Below the pieces are notes generated by a model. The model saw only the letters and a list, made by a program, of their open reading frames with translations, was not told where the DNA came from and searched no databases. Below are positions 11,797 through 23,055 of a stretch of 64,000 bases of DNA, one piece after another. This DNA comes from Rusavskia elegans (lineage: Eukaryota > Ascomycota > Lecanoromycetes > Teloschistales > Teloschistaceae). The stretch covers positions 1 through 64,000 of the forward strand of contig SAUG01000025.1 in NCBI GenBank assembly GCA_011316305.1. The letters are read 5' to 3'. Numbering within the stretch: the stretch's first letter is position 1; every line of letters starts with the position of its first letter. The position numbers were made by a program, and so were the translations under genes.

Positions 11797-12209
11797 TATT
11801 ACGTCCACGATTCTATAGAAATACGTTAGAAGATTAGCCAGATAAGTAACCTAAATCATCTATAGCCGCCTATAGCTGTCTATAGCCGACTACTATAATA
11901 GAATCCTTTAGCGGATAGTTATCTATCGGTACTATCGGCTACTTTTATTATATATATCGTTTCTTTACTTCTATTAGATAGTTTCTCTTATTAGTCGTTA
12001 ATATAATTATTAAATATATTTCTACTATTTACTATTAATTACCTCTATAATATAGACGTTTTATAATATTATAACTATATTTTCGCGGCTATATAAAATT
12101 AGTTATAATAATCTATACTAGAATTCCTTTATTATTTAATAGTTCGGATTACGCCTACGACTATAGCTAGGTTTAAATATAACGTCCTTTAATATATAGA
12201 GATATTATA
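11797..12209 (+). repeat. 5' LTR of gag-only element, copy 2
   Basis: It begins TATTACGTCCACGATTC (ancestral TGTTACG) and ends GATATTATA. It is a direct repeat of 14745-15156. Confidence 0.85.
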
Positions 12210-12429
12210 CTTTAATAATTTATTATATCGGTTTCGTTATCCTACTCTATAAAACGAAGCGATATTATTAAAATAGTAACGCTAAACGTCTATAAAAGAG
12301 ATAAAAGATTTTTAAAACTCTAGTTTATATAGATAAATATCTATTTTATATTATATATAAATCAGTTCCTAAATAAAGTAGTTAAAGTTTAATTTATAAT
12401 AACCTACCTAAAAAGAATAGCCTTTAATT

Positions 12430-13300
12430 AAATCTAGTTCTATATAGAAAACTATTTTAGTAATCTTAAAAGATAAAAAGAAAAAGAAAAATTTTAGATA
12501 TTTTATTATTTCGGTAATCTAATTATAGCTATTAAAAAAACCTTCGGTAGTAATAATAAAAATAGAATAATAGTATAAAAACTAATAGTTTTAAAATAAT
12601 AAAAGTCGATAGTTATCTATACTATTTAGTTTAGGATATTAGCTTATAAAATAGACTAAAAGGATTTAATTTTAAAAGCTTACTTCTTTAAAAAACTTAG
12701 TAGTAGAATTAAGGAAGCTATAATTATAATCGAAGAATCTAATTCGCTAGTAGATCTAATTAAACTAGCAATAAAAATTAATACTAGATAGTACGAATAT
12801 TATATTAATAAATAGGCGTTTAGTAAAATAAAACCCGCTAAAAAACAGTTTAAAAGAAATCTAATAGAATTTAATACTATCGAAACTAAAAGATCGCGAA
12901 TTAAAGCTTATTATTTATATAGAAAGACAGGATATCTTAAAAGAAATTACCTAAATAAAGAGATAATAGAAGTAACTAAATACTAGTTTAAAGTAATAGA
13001 GGAATTATCTAGAGAAAAAACTAGAAAATATATAACCGAAAGTTAGATAATCTATTATAATAATAAATATTTTAGTTATCTATCGGATAAGAAAAGGTCG
13101 GAATAGTATCCTATAAAATTAAAAAGAGTAGTAAAAAAATCTATATAAAAATTTGAACTATACGAGATAGAAAAACCATTTATAGTAGCTTTTAAAGTTA
13201 AAATCGGAAATTATAAAACGATAGCTCTCGTAAATAGAAGAAAAGAAAATAAAATTATAAAAGGATTATACGACTAGATTAAAGGATATATTCTAAAATA
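12430..13300 (+). pseudogene. Decayed Gag-protease frame of LTR element copy 2
   Basis: With stops read as lost Gln/Trp codons, a Gag-like protein is visible. A helical segment includes INTRQYEYYINKQAFSKIKP, and about 12905-12960 encodes AYYLYRKTGYLKRNYLNKE, the remnant of a CCHC zinc knuckle (CxxCxxxGHxxxxC) whose Cys and His codons have become Tyr. About 13180-13260 encodes FIVAFKVKIGNYKTIALVN, positioned like the start of a retropepsin (family pattern ALVDSGA). The same arrangement recurs in the copy at 61192-63720. Confidence 0.65.
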
Positions 13301-14744
13301 TCTTTAGTAAAATAATAGAATTACGAATATTAAAATTAAAATAAAAAATAGATTTATCGGAATATCTAATTTTATAATAATCGATAGTTTTAGATAGTAT
13401 ATTCTCCTGGAAAATAAATAGAAAGAATCGATTTTAAAGATACTAGTATAAAAAAGTACGGTTAGAAGAAGAATAGAACTATAAATAATATATTTTCTTA
13501 TATATAAAAACCTTTTATATACTAAATTAGATGTTAGATAAAGTACGAACTACGAATAAATTAAAGAAATTAATACCTTTTTTAAATAGAAAGGAAAAGT
13601 TTAGGAGATAAAGATTTAGAAAGAATACTATTATCTACTAATATAGTTGGCTCTTAAATATAATAAAATATAAGAGATAATCTAATAACTATAGATAGAA
13701 GATATTAAAAAAATCTATAGAAATATATTAAAAAAATAGAAAAAGTCGAATATAATTCTACGCCCGAACTAAACGAATATCTAGAAAATAGAATACCGGA
13801 CCCTATACTAAATATATAACTAAAAGATAAATAGTTTCTAATTTTATTATCGTAGGACGAAATAGTAGCTAAAAAATAAAAGTTAACGGAAATATTAGAA
13901 AATCTAGATATAATTTATAATATTAATATATAATTCTAATAAAATAAAAATAGTATGGAAAAATCTTTAACTAAATATTTTTATATACGTTTATTAAATC
14001 TAGAGGCCGAAAGAAATTAAATTCCTTTAGAAATTAATCTAAATTAATCGAATTAGAAATCGGAATAGATTTAACGGATACTTTTTACGCGGCTAGTATA
14101 GAATTTACGAAAGAGTAAAATATTACTAAATTATTGAATTTATTAAAATAAAATAATACGCGTTACTTCTAAACGATAAAATTACTTTCGCGTTTATCTA
14201 AAACGCGATAATAAGTAATAAAACGCTTTTATTTCCCGAGAAATTAGCGGAAATCCGACTCTTAAGTAAGGCGTTTATTACGAATTTCTTTTTTAGAATT
14301 TAAAAAGGATTCGATACGATATTATATTTTAATATATTTATTAAAAATATTCCTAATATTAGATCGGAGCTTATTTTTTTTTATTTTCGAGATATTTTCC
14401 TACGGATATTATTAGCCGAAAAAACTATAATATTTAAGTTAATATATAGATAGTATTAGAAATTAAAAAATATTAGAACTTTTAAGTACGAGTATACTCG
14501 CTATAAATATTACTATCTACTTCGACCTTATATTCTTTTAAAAGATCTCGAATATAAAGGCTATAAGGAAAAGGTATAATAATATCTCTCGACTAAATTC
14601 GACGAAAAGACTTTAAACGATTACTTCTTCGAAAATATATAATAAAAAAATTAAAGGAAAAAAAAGGAAAAAAAAAAAGAAAAATTAGGCTTTAAAAACC
14701 CCGTATATAAAAAAGCTAGATAAGAAGCGATATAGAAAAGGCTG

Positions 14745-15156
14745 TATTATATCTACGATTCTATAGAGGTACGCTAGAAAAGTAGTTAGATAAACGAGCC
14801 TAATTATCTATAGCCGCCTATAGCCGCTATAGCCGACTATTATAATAGAGTCTTTTAGCGGACAGCTACCTATTAGTATTATCGGCTACTTTTACTATAT
14901 ATATCGCTCCTTTATTTCTATTAGATAGTTTCTCTCGTTAGTCGTTAATATAATTATTAAATACGTCTTTACTATTCTCTATTAATTATCTCCGTAATAT
15001 AGATATTTTATAATATTATAACTATATCTTCGCGGCTACGCGAGAATAATTATAATAATCTATACTAGGATTCCTTTACTATTTAGTAGTTAGAACTACG
15101 CCTACGGCTGTAGCTAGGCTCGAACGTAACGTTCTTTGACGTACAGAGACGTTACA
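14745..15156 (+). repeat. 3' LTR of gag-only element, copy 2
   Basis: 412 bp. The end GAGACGTTACA keeps the original CA terminus, and ctttt, the target duplication, follows. Confidence 0.85.
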
Positions 15157-16267
15157 CTTTTACTTTTTACTTTTAATTTTAGAGATCCCGATAAAAATTA
15201 GATAGAAGAAGATAATAATAAAGTCTAGTAAATATATTAGATCGATAAAGAAATATTTAATAAGCTATTTAAAGATATTATAGATATCTTTTATTCTAAT
15301 AATATTTTCTAGACTTTTTCTATTAATATTTTTATTAGTAATAACTTTTTTAATAAAAATAAGATTAAAAAACTCTTCCGCGTCGACGAACTACTTTATA
15401 TTAAAGAAAGAAGCCGGTTAAAAGGAGCTATTAAAGCCTGTTCCGTATCGTACGCGAGAAAAATATTATAGAAAACATCTATTTAGTAAAACCTATCTTT
15501 TTTTAAACTCGTAGAAATAAAAATATATAAAGAAAAAAAGTAATATAAAGCTAGAATTTAGTTTATAAAAGAATATTATATTAGATAATAATATTTCTAT
15601 TATAAGAATAAACTAGATATAGGCCGTATAACTATATAAAATATATAAAGTCGAGGAGAAATAATATAAAAAAAAGTTAGAAGAAAAGTATAAAGTCGAA
15701 GTCGAGGCGAAAAAGATACTAAATCTTTTTAAATTTTCTTAAATCCTTCTACTAGCGATGACGAATAATCTATACTAGTAATTATATAAATAACTATATA
15801 AGGTCGGGGCCGAAGTAAATAAATATTTCGAAAAGAAAGATTATAAAATAGAAATAGAAGGATCTTTGAACGGATATAATATTTTAATAATATAATAAAT
15901 AATAATAACGATTACGAGACGACTATATATAATCTAGATATTACTACTAATAATAGTAAAGGTAGCAAAGCTATAAATCGAGGTTAATAAATAAAAAAAA
16001 AGTCGGAAAAGTAGATATAAATAGAAGTAAAAAAATAATATAATACGTATTTAAAACGTTTATATTAACTAGATTTAAATATTCGATTATAAAAAAATAA
16101 AATAGCTAATTAACTTCTAGATAGAAAAATTAAATAAATTAGAATATAGTTAAAAAATTTAATTGAAATAACTATATTCCGTAAGATATACGAGATAGAA
16201 GGAAATAACGGAATAGTAATTTAATATTCCGATTAGTTAAATCTTATTTAATAAACGTAGAACTTTA

Positions 16268-16344
16268 TAGTAATTTCTATAGAGTATTTTAGTAATTTCT
16301 ATAGAATATTTTAGTGATACTATAGAATGCACGGATCAAGACCC
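16268..16344 (-). repeat. Right terminal inverted repeat of MULE
   Basis: Reverse complement of 6046-6122 with scattered C-to-T and G-to-A differences. It contains nearly three copies of the 22-bp unit TAGTAATTTCTATAGARTAT and is followed by the duplicated target gatggata at 16345-16352. Confidence 0.9.
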
Positions 16345-16352
16345 GATGGATA

Positions 16353-16471
16353 AAATAAGGTTGCTAATACGTCTTACAGTATCCGGCATACTTGTCGGGA
16401 CGGCAATTTCCCTTTTCTTTCTCTAGCAACGGGCAGTGGTGTTTGGTACTGGTTCTATAACGGCGGTTCAT
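16353..16471 (-). pseudogene. 5' part of the split Cys/Gly-rich gene
   Basis: On the minus strand an ATG at 16469-16471 (A at -3) opens a frame with a Cys-rich start: HHCP, then GNCRPDKYAGYCKTY, a TAG, then QPYFIH running into the target duplication. Joined across the 8-bp duplication to 6037, the frame continues as PMVVSLIGQTCYSC in the piece at 5664-6045, giving about 166 codons. The single in-frame stop is a TAG directly before a Gln codon, which fits CAG to TAG change by RIP leaking about 20 bp out of the transposon. I infer one ancestral exon with cysteine pairs that could bind zinc. Confidence 0.65.
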
Positions 16472-16939
16472 AGTTGACGGAACCTACGTATTGGATGTTA
16501 TAATTGTGGTTGTTAGATTGTGGCAGCAAGGGTAGAAGAATTGCAAGAAGATATATTTTAGGGTATAAATGTATATATATAGGAAGGATAGTATTGAATA
16601 GCGAATAGCGAAATTTAATAGTTGTAGACTATAACAGGCAGATGTTTGTTATATAAAAAGTGATAGGAGATTGTAGTAGGAAAGATATAACTGTTATTAT
16701 AAAAAGAAAAGATATAGCAGCAAAGCCGTTGTTTTTCACTTGAAATCAGCAGTTAATATATTTAGTATAGTCCGCGTAAAAGGCTGTATAGCCTTTCAGG
16801 CAGCGATAATCGTGATAGTATAACGGTATAGCGAGCGACTGGTTATATTATTAGAACGTTATAGAATTTAAAGTAAATAGAAACTTGTTTTCTAAATTTG
16901 ACCTATACTACAAATCTAAAAGTTAATTAGATAAAGAAA
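16472..16939. promoter_or_regulatory. Probable original promoter region of the split gene
   Basis: This stretch lies upstream of the minus-strand ATG at 16471 and has near-normal composition at first. A TATA-like run is at 16648-16659 on the minus strand, about 180 bp before the ATG. Further up the sequence becomes partly mutated. A tRNA-like A-box word is at 16814-16826, but no cloverleaf can be drawn. It is now separated from most of its gene by 10 kb. Confidence 0.35.
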
Positions 16940-19500
16940 CAAAACATTTATTCTGTAGATTTAACAACGCCGTCGTATGTATTTATAAGATACAAAGCAG
17001 AAAAAGTTATCTCGGTCTTGAAAGACGAACTGGTTGGCCCAGACTGGAATTCGGTCTATAACTTCTTCGAAAGCTACGTTGGTCCTAATACTATCGAGCG
17101 CGATATCGAAAAGTTACCTAGCTATTCGATACTAGGGCGCGTAGAAGGTTTTACGAAGCTCGTTATCTACCGTATCTTCAAAGTCTCGCTTTAATATCTG
17201 ATCTTTAAAGCTATTTGGCATGGTGTCGGCCTCGTCCAAAGGGTCGTCATTATCGTCCTACTATATCCAGATCTAAGAGGAAAGAATATAGATAACGAAA
17301 TTAGACGCGAAAATTATACTATTCTAGTCAAAGACGCCGAGAATACTAGTAGTATCGTTAGATTAAATATTTACTATAATATTATAAAGATATAAATTAA
17401 AATAATAGAACGTAAAATAAAAGTTTTTAAATATTTTTATAGCGTCTAGATCTTTCGCGACGGCAGTAAACCGATTCTAATAGTCGCGTTGGAACTTTGA
17501 TATAGGAGCTCGCGATAATTAAACGGCGGTAGTATCGCAGCGTTCGAATCGTATAATAAATATTTTCAAAATCGACTGCGTCGGAGATAAACGGATATTT
17601 ATTGATTCAAATTTCTATTCCAGATATACGTCGTAGAAATAAATAGTAAAGATAATTATACCGTTTTCGTCGGTAGTAATATCAGCGATTTCTAAAAAGT
17701 TAATTTAAATAATCTATTATAATAGGACTAGCTGGCCCTACTATATTACAATAGTACGTTTTTGATTATAGTTTAAAATTAGATTAATATACTTTAGATT
17801 TTATCTAACTATTCGAAACTGTATTTTATATAGTTTATTAAACGGATTCCAGATTATAAAATTCAAAAAGATAACTTCTAATATTAAAATCGTAGTATAC
17901 TTTCGGACGTAACGTAAAATAGTAGTTTCGCGTTACTACTAGGCAATTTTAAATCGAAGGATTTCCAAAATATATATACCTTGCGTTTCTCCAGTCGAAA
18001 GCGGAATCTTGATACGGAAGATGATATCGAAAGTTTTCACCCGCGCTATATAATTCTATAGCTTTGGTATCTCTTTTTATATAGCTTTAGCAATTAATTA
18101 TAAAGTTAAATATATTTACTAGAAATCTAAAAAGCTGAAAATTTCGTTTAGATAAACTTCTATCTTTAATATATAATTATATCTAATAATTAAAGCGCTA
18201 ATTACGGCGATAGAGCGAAAATCTAGGTACTAGCTTTTCGAAAAGCCGGAATTGCCGCTAAAATCGTTTACGTAATAATAAAGATCTCCGAATTAATTTA
18301 ACGAGTACTTAAAGTTAAAGCTGTTTTCTAGAAGCTATAATCTAGAGATTTCGAAGGTTTTCTATCTATATTACGTTAAAGATATATCTAGATCTAGTAG
18401 ATTTTCTAAAGTTACGTTCGAAATAGAATTAGAAATTCTAGTATTTATTTAGAAAGATCGGAATTATCGCGAGAAAATATCTAATAGCCTCGCTTAAATA
18501 TCTTTCTATATTATCTCTCTTTTATCTACTACTATTCTTTATATTTTCCGGAGAAATAAAATATATATATATATAAAATAATTAAGAAACTAGGCTTTAT
18601 AGAAGCTATAATAGAAGTTCGTCTCTAGTTTTATTTCCGCTACTAGTATTAGACTTTAGAGGATTAGAAGAATATTATCTAAAGTAACGAAACGAACGTT
18701 ATTTTAAATTTATAAAAGGGTAGGATTAGAATCTGGCGACGCTCTAACGAGTAATTTACTACTATAAACGTTCGCCGCTATTAGAAAGGAACTATAGAAT
18801 TTATATTCTAAAACTACTACTCGTACGATAAAAAAAACCTTACTATATTTAAAAGAAAGAAATAGTAGTAGAAAAGAAAGCTAATAAAGTAGAATTAAAG
18901 AAAATTAATAAAATATTAGAATCTATAGTAAAAGCGGAATAGAAATTCGAAACTAAAATAAAATAAATAGAATTAAAAAATAAAGGAAGAAAGAAATCTT
19001 AATAGCGCTAGAATAAAATAAATAGAAAGGTTATTTATAATAGTAAAAAGGATAGAATTAACTAGTATCGCTATTAAAAAAAGATACTAATACTAAAGTT
19101 TTTTAAATTTATTATCGAGTATAAAAAAAACCGTTCCGATATAATTATATAGGAAGATAAAGCGCTAGTATATAATTTATACTATTAGAACTTTATTTTT
19201 ATAGTATTCAATTTTATAAAGCTAATTTAGTATAGAAATTCTTTAGATTTAAATATAATTAAGCTGTATTAGCTTTAGATAAAACGGAAAACTTCTCGAT
19301 AGAAGATATTAAAGATAAAAGCTAATACGGAAAGGCGGTAGAATCGATACTAAAAATATAAACTAAAATAGAATCAAATTTAAATATAGATTAAATATAT
19401 ACTAAAGTATATTTAGTAGACTATCGTATTAAACGAGGAAAATAAATATTGAAAAGGCCGTATTAGCGGAAATATCAGGCTTTATAATAAAATAAATCGC
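16940..19500 (+). pseudogene. RIP-degraded protein-coding remnant, family not recognised
   Basis: From about 16970 a plus-strand frame is open to about 17190 and encodes convincing protein, for example LKDELVGPDWNSVYNFFESY then VGPNTIERDIEKLPSYSILG. It then continues in the same frame through TAA codons at expected Gln positions (first near 17194), with segments such as IWHGVGLVQRVVIIVLLYPD. Further pieces can be read around 17650 (YTVFVGSNISDF), 17960-18050 and 18340-18530, and a Lys/Glu-rich coiled-coil-like part near 18850-19000. Mutation is lighter here than in neighbouring transposons. No transposase or polymerase motif is visible, so it may be a decayed host gene or a transposon accessory gene. 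Confidence 0.5.
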
Positions 19501-19517
19501 TAGAGAAGATATATATA

Positions 19518-19677
19518 TAGTCTGGCCGTTTTATCGGATTTCGAACCCGGATCGGAAAAATCGACCCGAGTTTCTAACCGTATTAGAAAAGAGACTAACT
19601 TTAACTAGTAATTTTAACGCGTTAGCTACGTTTATCGCGAAGTCGGATCGCCACTTTGGACCGAAGTGGCCAGTCTA
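19518..19677. mobile_element. Short hAT-like MITE, 160 bp
   Basis: The ends are TAGTCTGGCC and GGCCAGTCTA, inverted repeats shared with the other hAT-like elements of the window. Flanks tatatata occur on both sides (19510-19517, 19678-19685), an 8-bp duplication, though in low-complexity DNA. It is too short to code. Confidence 0.7.
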
Positions 19678-19685
19678 TATATATA

Positions 19686-20240
19686 AATAAATAGATAGAT
19701 AAAAAGTAATATAGATTAATTTAAGATCTTTATATAGCTTTTATAGTTCTATAGCAGCAGATAAAGATAGTAGAAAAGCGATATTATAAGAATTCCGGGT
19801 CTGCCAAGCCGTAGAGCTGATTTTAGCGCGGGTAAAGACTTTCGGTATTATCTTCTGTACTAATAACGCGGTTGTAGCTACCTTCTTTCAGCTTTTTAAC
19901 TTCGAAACTCTCGTCTTCGACTGCTAGAAATCAGAGACGACGATATAATTATTGCATCCGAGATTCAAATACCTCGTAGAACTTATGGCTGTAAACAACA
20001 GTGAAAGATTCTGAGACGTAGAAAAAGCAGGTGGTGGATCTTTTTATATATATCGATAAAATCTTCTTTACTGCCACGATAATCGAGATATACCGATCTG
20101 AACTGACAGTAGATAGCCAGTTGGGCGTCGGTATATTGGGCTGCTACAGAAATATCTAGCAGTTCCGAGTAATTTATAGCGGGTGTTATAAGTTCTGGCA
20201 GAGATTATATTTGTCCGCTGGAATTCGACTGCTGGGAGAT
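19686..20240. other. Partly mutated spacer, no gene recognised
   Basis: Composition moves from AT-rich to near normal toward 20240. Short open stretches exist but no recognisable protein or repeat end. Confidence 0.4.
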
Positions 20241-20648
20241 CTATACGCTCGACATCGCTTCAAGTCTTGATGAAACATTGTTCAGACTTGACTGGACCAC
20301 GTGATTTTCGAGTACCAATTGGGGCTGCTCAAGGTTTACAGTGATCGGGTTTTGGAGTTGAAAGCTGGCAAGCAAATCCAATCGATAACGTATATTTGGT
20401 TCATTGTTTGCAGATAGCAGTGTGGTTTCCACCAGTCCGTGGGGCGAGACGCCACTTTCTGAGCTGATAACATCCTGGTGAAAACTCCGGCGTATTATAT
20501 TGTTATCGTCTTGGCCTACTTTATAGCTATAAATAGCTGTGAAATTGTTACCAGCTTTTTTAAACGTATCCGGCGGATACTCGTTATATTCGACGGTTAT
20601 TTCGGGTTGTTCAGAGATAATTGCCGACGTATATCTATTCTTTACCAA
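20241..20648 (-). CDS. Hypothetical protein, 135 aa, possibly a gene fragment
   Basis: This is an intact ATG-to-stop frame in an island of near-normal composition between mutated blocks. The product is acidic to neutral with no membrane span, signal peptide or known motif; segments such as TVEYNEYPPDTFKKAGNNF and ATTLLSANNEPNIRYRLDLL-like hydrophilic/hydrophobic alternation look like ordinary soluble protein. It could be a surviving exon of a larger gene or a chance frame. I do not recognise a family. Confidence 0.35.
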   Translation of the reverse strand: MVKNRYTSAIISEQPEITVEYNEYPPDTFKKAGNNFTAIYSYKVGQDDNNIIRRSFHQDVISSESGVSPHGLVETTLLSANNEPNIRYRLDLLASFQLQNPITVNLEQPQLVLENHVVQSSLNNVSSRLEAMSSV

Positions 20649-22514
20649 AGTAGACCTATTATACCTTAGCGGTAACCGTATGTTCTACGACAGTATATCG
20701 ATATTTTATTGATATAAAATTAGATAAAATTAGAAATTAATTAAAGATTAAGGATATATTAATTATTAGTTTATTATAAAAGAAATTAGAATATAAATTA
20801 ATAAATAGATCTAATTAACTAGAAATCACTATTAAAATTCTAATTTAAAATAATATAAAATTAAATTAAATTCGAAATTAATTAAAAATAGTTTAATAAT
20901 ATAATAAAACTATCAGTTAACGAAAAGTAAATAAATAGTTAATAGAAAGTTAATAAAAAGTTATTAGAAAGTTAATAGAATATTAACAGAAAATTATAAA
21001 ATTTATTATTAAAATATTTACTTTAAATAAATAAATATCTTTATTTTATTGTATCAATAGTATTAGTATAGATTAGATAGATAATTAAATTCTATATTAC
21101 GTAACTCTCTGAATTTTACCTAGGAAGATTTCGATTACTAATTAGTTCAGAGTTCGAATCCCGCGAAAATTTCTTTTTTAGAAATTTTCATCCGATTTTT
21201 ACGGCTCCTATAGAGTAGTTAGGGTTCTAGAATCGACGGATTAGGCTAGAGGATCACGTAATCTATAGGTTCGCTTATTTTATTTACTAATAATATTTAA
21301 AGTTATAAGACTAATTTGTAGTTGATTAAATGTTAAACGAATGTTGAACGAATATTAACGAGAAATTAATCGACAATTCGTCGAAAACAGCTAGTTAAAA
21401 CGAACTAAACCTAATTCGGAGTTCTATATAACTAGAAATCGACTATTTAGTTTATTTTAATTTATTATTTTCGGAATATCTATAATTAGTTTTCGAAAAC
21501 TAGCTGTTTTTAGCGAATTTATCGTAGATTTATCGTAGACAGATTGTTGCAAAACATACGGTTGCCCCTAAAGTAAGGTTTCGTTTCGTATATTGAAGTA
21601 CGATCTTCCGGATGAGAAATCTTTTTCTGAACCATATACTTTTTACGATATCTACGCGCAGCAATCGATGGATTTTCCTTTAGCAATTCGTTCTGATTGA
21701 AATTAAAAGAATAATATAGATTATATAATCTTTATCGAAACTTTAGCGTATAGATCGTTCTAAAAATTCGCGTTAAAGATTCGCGTTGAATAATTATAGA
21801 TTAGATAATCTATACCGAAGCTTTAGCGCGCTAGTTTAATTTAGAAAATAAAAATTCTATATAGAATTATTATCGAATTTTTAATTAATTAAATAGATAA
21901 AATACTTTCTATAATTTATTTAATTATATTAAAGTTTATATTTACTTTAATAGATTATAAATTCGAATTTATAATAGAATTTTCTAATATAACCGATATA
22001 TATAGTAAATTCTAGATCGTTTAGATTAATATAAAGTTTTAGATTACTATAATCTATAAAAAACTAGTATATATCGTTCGAATAGAAAAATAGTATCGGA
22101 ATTTAATACCGAGAAATTAAATATTCCGAATAATATATTTAAATTGAAAATAATTTAAACGAAAAACGATATCTACTACGCGGAATAATATATTTAAATC
22201 GAAAAAGATTTCAATATAATCTAATATCGTTTAGTAAACCGTAGAAAAAATCTAGTCTAAATAGAAAACGATATCAACTACGCGGAATAATATATTTAAA
22301 TCGAAAAAAAAATTTTAAATTAAAAAAAAACTTTAATATAATCTAACGCTAATTAGTATTTCAAGAAAAAGATTCGGTTTAAAAGAAAACAATATCTAAT
22401 ATACGGAATAATATATTTAAATCGACAATAAAATTTATATATTAAAAGAAATTTAATATAATCCGATTAAAAAAGCTGTCGTCTAGTAAAAACCGAAAAA
22501 AACGGCTATTAATA
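20649..22514. other. RIP-mutated AT-rich DNA without recognisable gene
   Basis: Dense TA and few CA/TG, with no readable long frame. It holds a tRNA-like B-box word (21151-21164, AGTTCGAATCCCGC) and a 13-bp inverted pair AAAACAGCTAGTT / AACTAGCTGTTTT near 21380 and 21495. At its right end is a repeated motif (see 22126-22425). A less mutated patch lies around 21540-21690. Confidence 0.5.
22126..22425. repeat. Irregular tandem repeat around GGAATAATATATTTAAATCG
   Basis: Four copies of the core start near 22126, 22181, 22282 and 22404, each preceded by an ACGATATC-CTACG-like word. A fifth core lies at 23058, directly after the 550-bp repeat, which therefore seems to have inserted into this array. 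Confidence 0.7.
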
Positions 22515-23055
22515 TATCAGTAAATATACAACCCGCTTATAGTATTTTAAAATAAAAAAAACGTTCAAAGTCGATTAAACCGGTTTAAGCAAGATTATTT
22601 TATTTAGTAAATAGAAAAATTTAGATATATTCTAAAAACGTCTATTTTATTTTTATTTAGAATTTTAATATAAAACTTTTTAAGATTTAGTACCTGTTAG
22701 TTTTCGTTTAATAACAGAAAGTCTCTAGTTTAGAAACTAGTAACACTAGCGTTCTATAAATAAAATTTTTAAAATCTACGCTAAAATAATACTAGTTTAG
22801 ATATTTTATAGTCTACTAGTAGCCTTATTAGATAGAAGGACTTAGAGTATTTAAAAGATTTTTTTTAAAAATTTTAAAACTCGTTTAAAGCGTTCAAGGC
22901 GCTTATAAGCGCTTATAAGCCAAAATTTTATTTATAAACAAAAAGTTTGTTTATAAACGCTTTTATAACGCGCTAGATAGAATATAGGATCAGATTCGTT
23001 TACTAGTTCAGATCTGCTTAATTAATTCTGAACGAAATCGATATTTTTAATAATG
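22515..23055 (-). mobile_element. 550-bp dispersed repeat, copy A (RIP-mutated)
   Basis: Reverse complement of 47735-48304 along its length. It includes the internal GCGCTTATAAGCGCTTATAAGC palindromic words (22900-22925) and ends TATCAGTAAA / TAATAATG, corresponding to CATCAGCAAA / TTTGCTGATG in the unmutated copy. It has no coding capacity. The class is uncertain: inverted ends suggest a MITE-like DNA element, but no clear target duplication is found. Confidence 0.7.

Larger units (their letters stand above)
11797..15156 (+). mobile_element. Non-autonomous LTR retrotransposon (gag-protease only), copy 2, nested in MULE
   Basis: LTRs of 413 and 412 bp at 11797-12209 and 14745-15156. The 5-bp target duplication ctttt is perfect (11792-11796 and 15157-15161). 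The 2535-bp interior encodes a Gag with a zinc-knuckle remnant and a protease-like segment, but no reverse transcriptase, RNase H or integrase could be found. Together with copies 1 and 3, which share interior length, this defines a non-autonomous family that keeps Gag. Its LTR matches the one beside the Gypsy pol remnant at 57567-58314, a candidate autonomous partner. Confidence 0.85.
6046..16344 (+). mobile_element. Mutator-like DNA transposon (MULE), RIP-degraded, with two nested LTR elements
   Basis: The ends are inverted repeats opening GGGTCTTGATCCGTGCA, about 75 bp long, at 6046-6122 and 16268-16344. The same 8 bp, gatggata, flanks both sides (6038-6045 and 16345-16352) as target-site duplication. 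After removing the nested retroelements (7660-11000 and 11797-15156) about 3.6 kb remains and encodes, on the plus strand, a MULE-type DDE transposase. The interior is almost free of CA/TG and full of stop codons, as expected of RIP. The 8-bp duplication is within the 8-11 bp range of Mutator elements. Confidence 0.85.

Noticed and set aside
16806..16875. tRNA-like sequence with an A-box word
   Set aside because: No acceptor, anticodon and T stems can be paired; at best a mutated tRNA-derived repeat.
21095..21170. Possible tRNA because of AGTTCGAATCCCGC
   Set aside because: The T-arm word is good but its stem does not pair and no matching D and acceptor arms were found.
22040..23055. CRISPR-like or centromeric satellite array
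   Set aside because: Only four to five irregularly spaced cores with no constant spacer length; a fungal nuclear genome gives no support for CRISPR.
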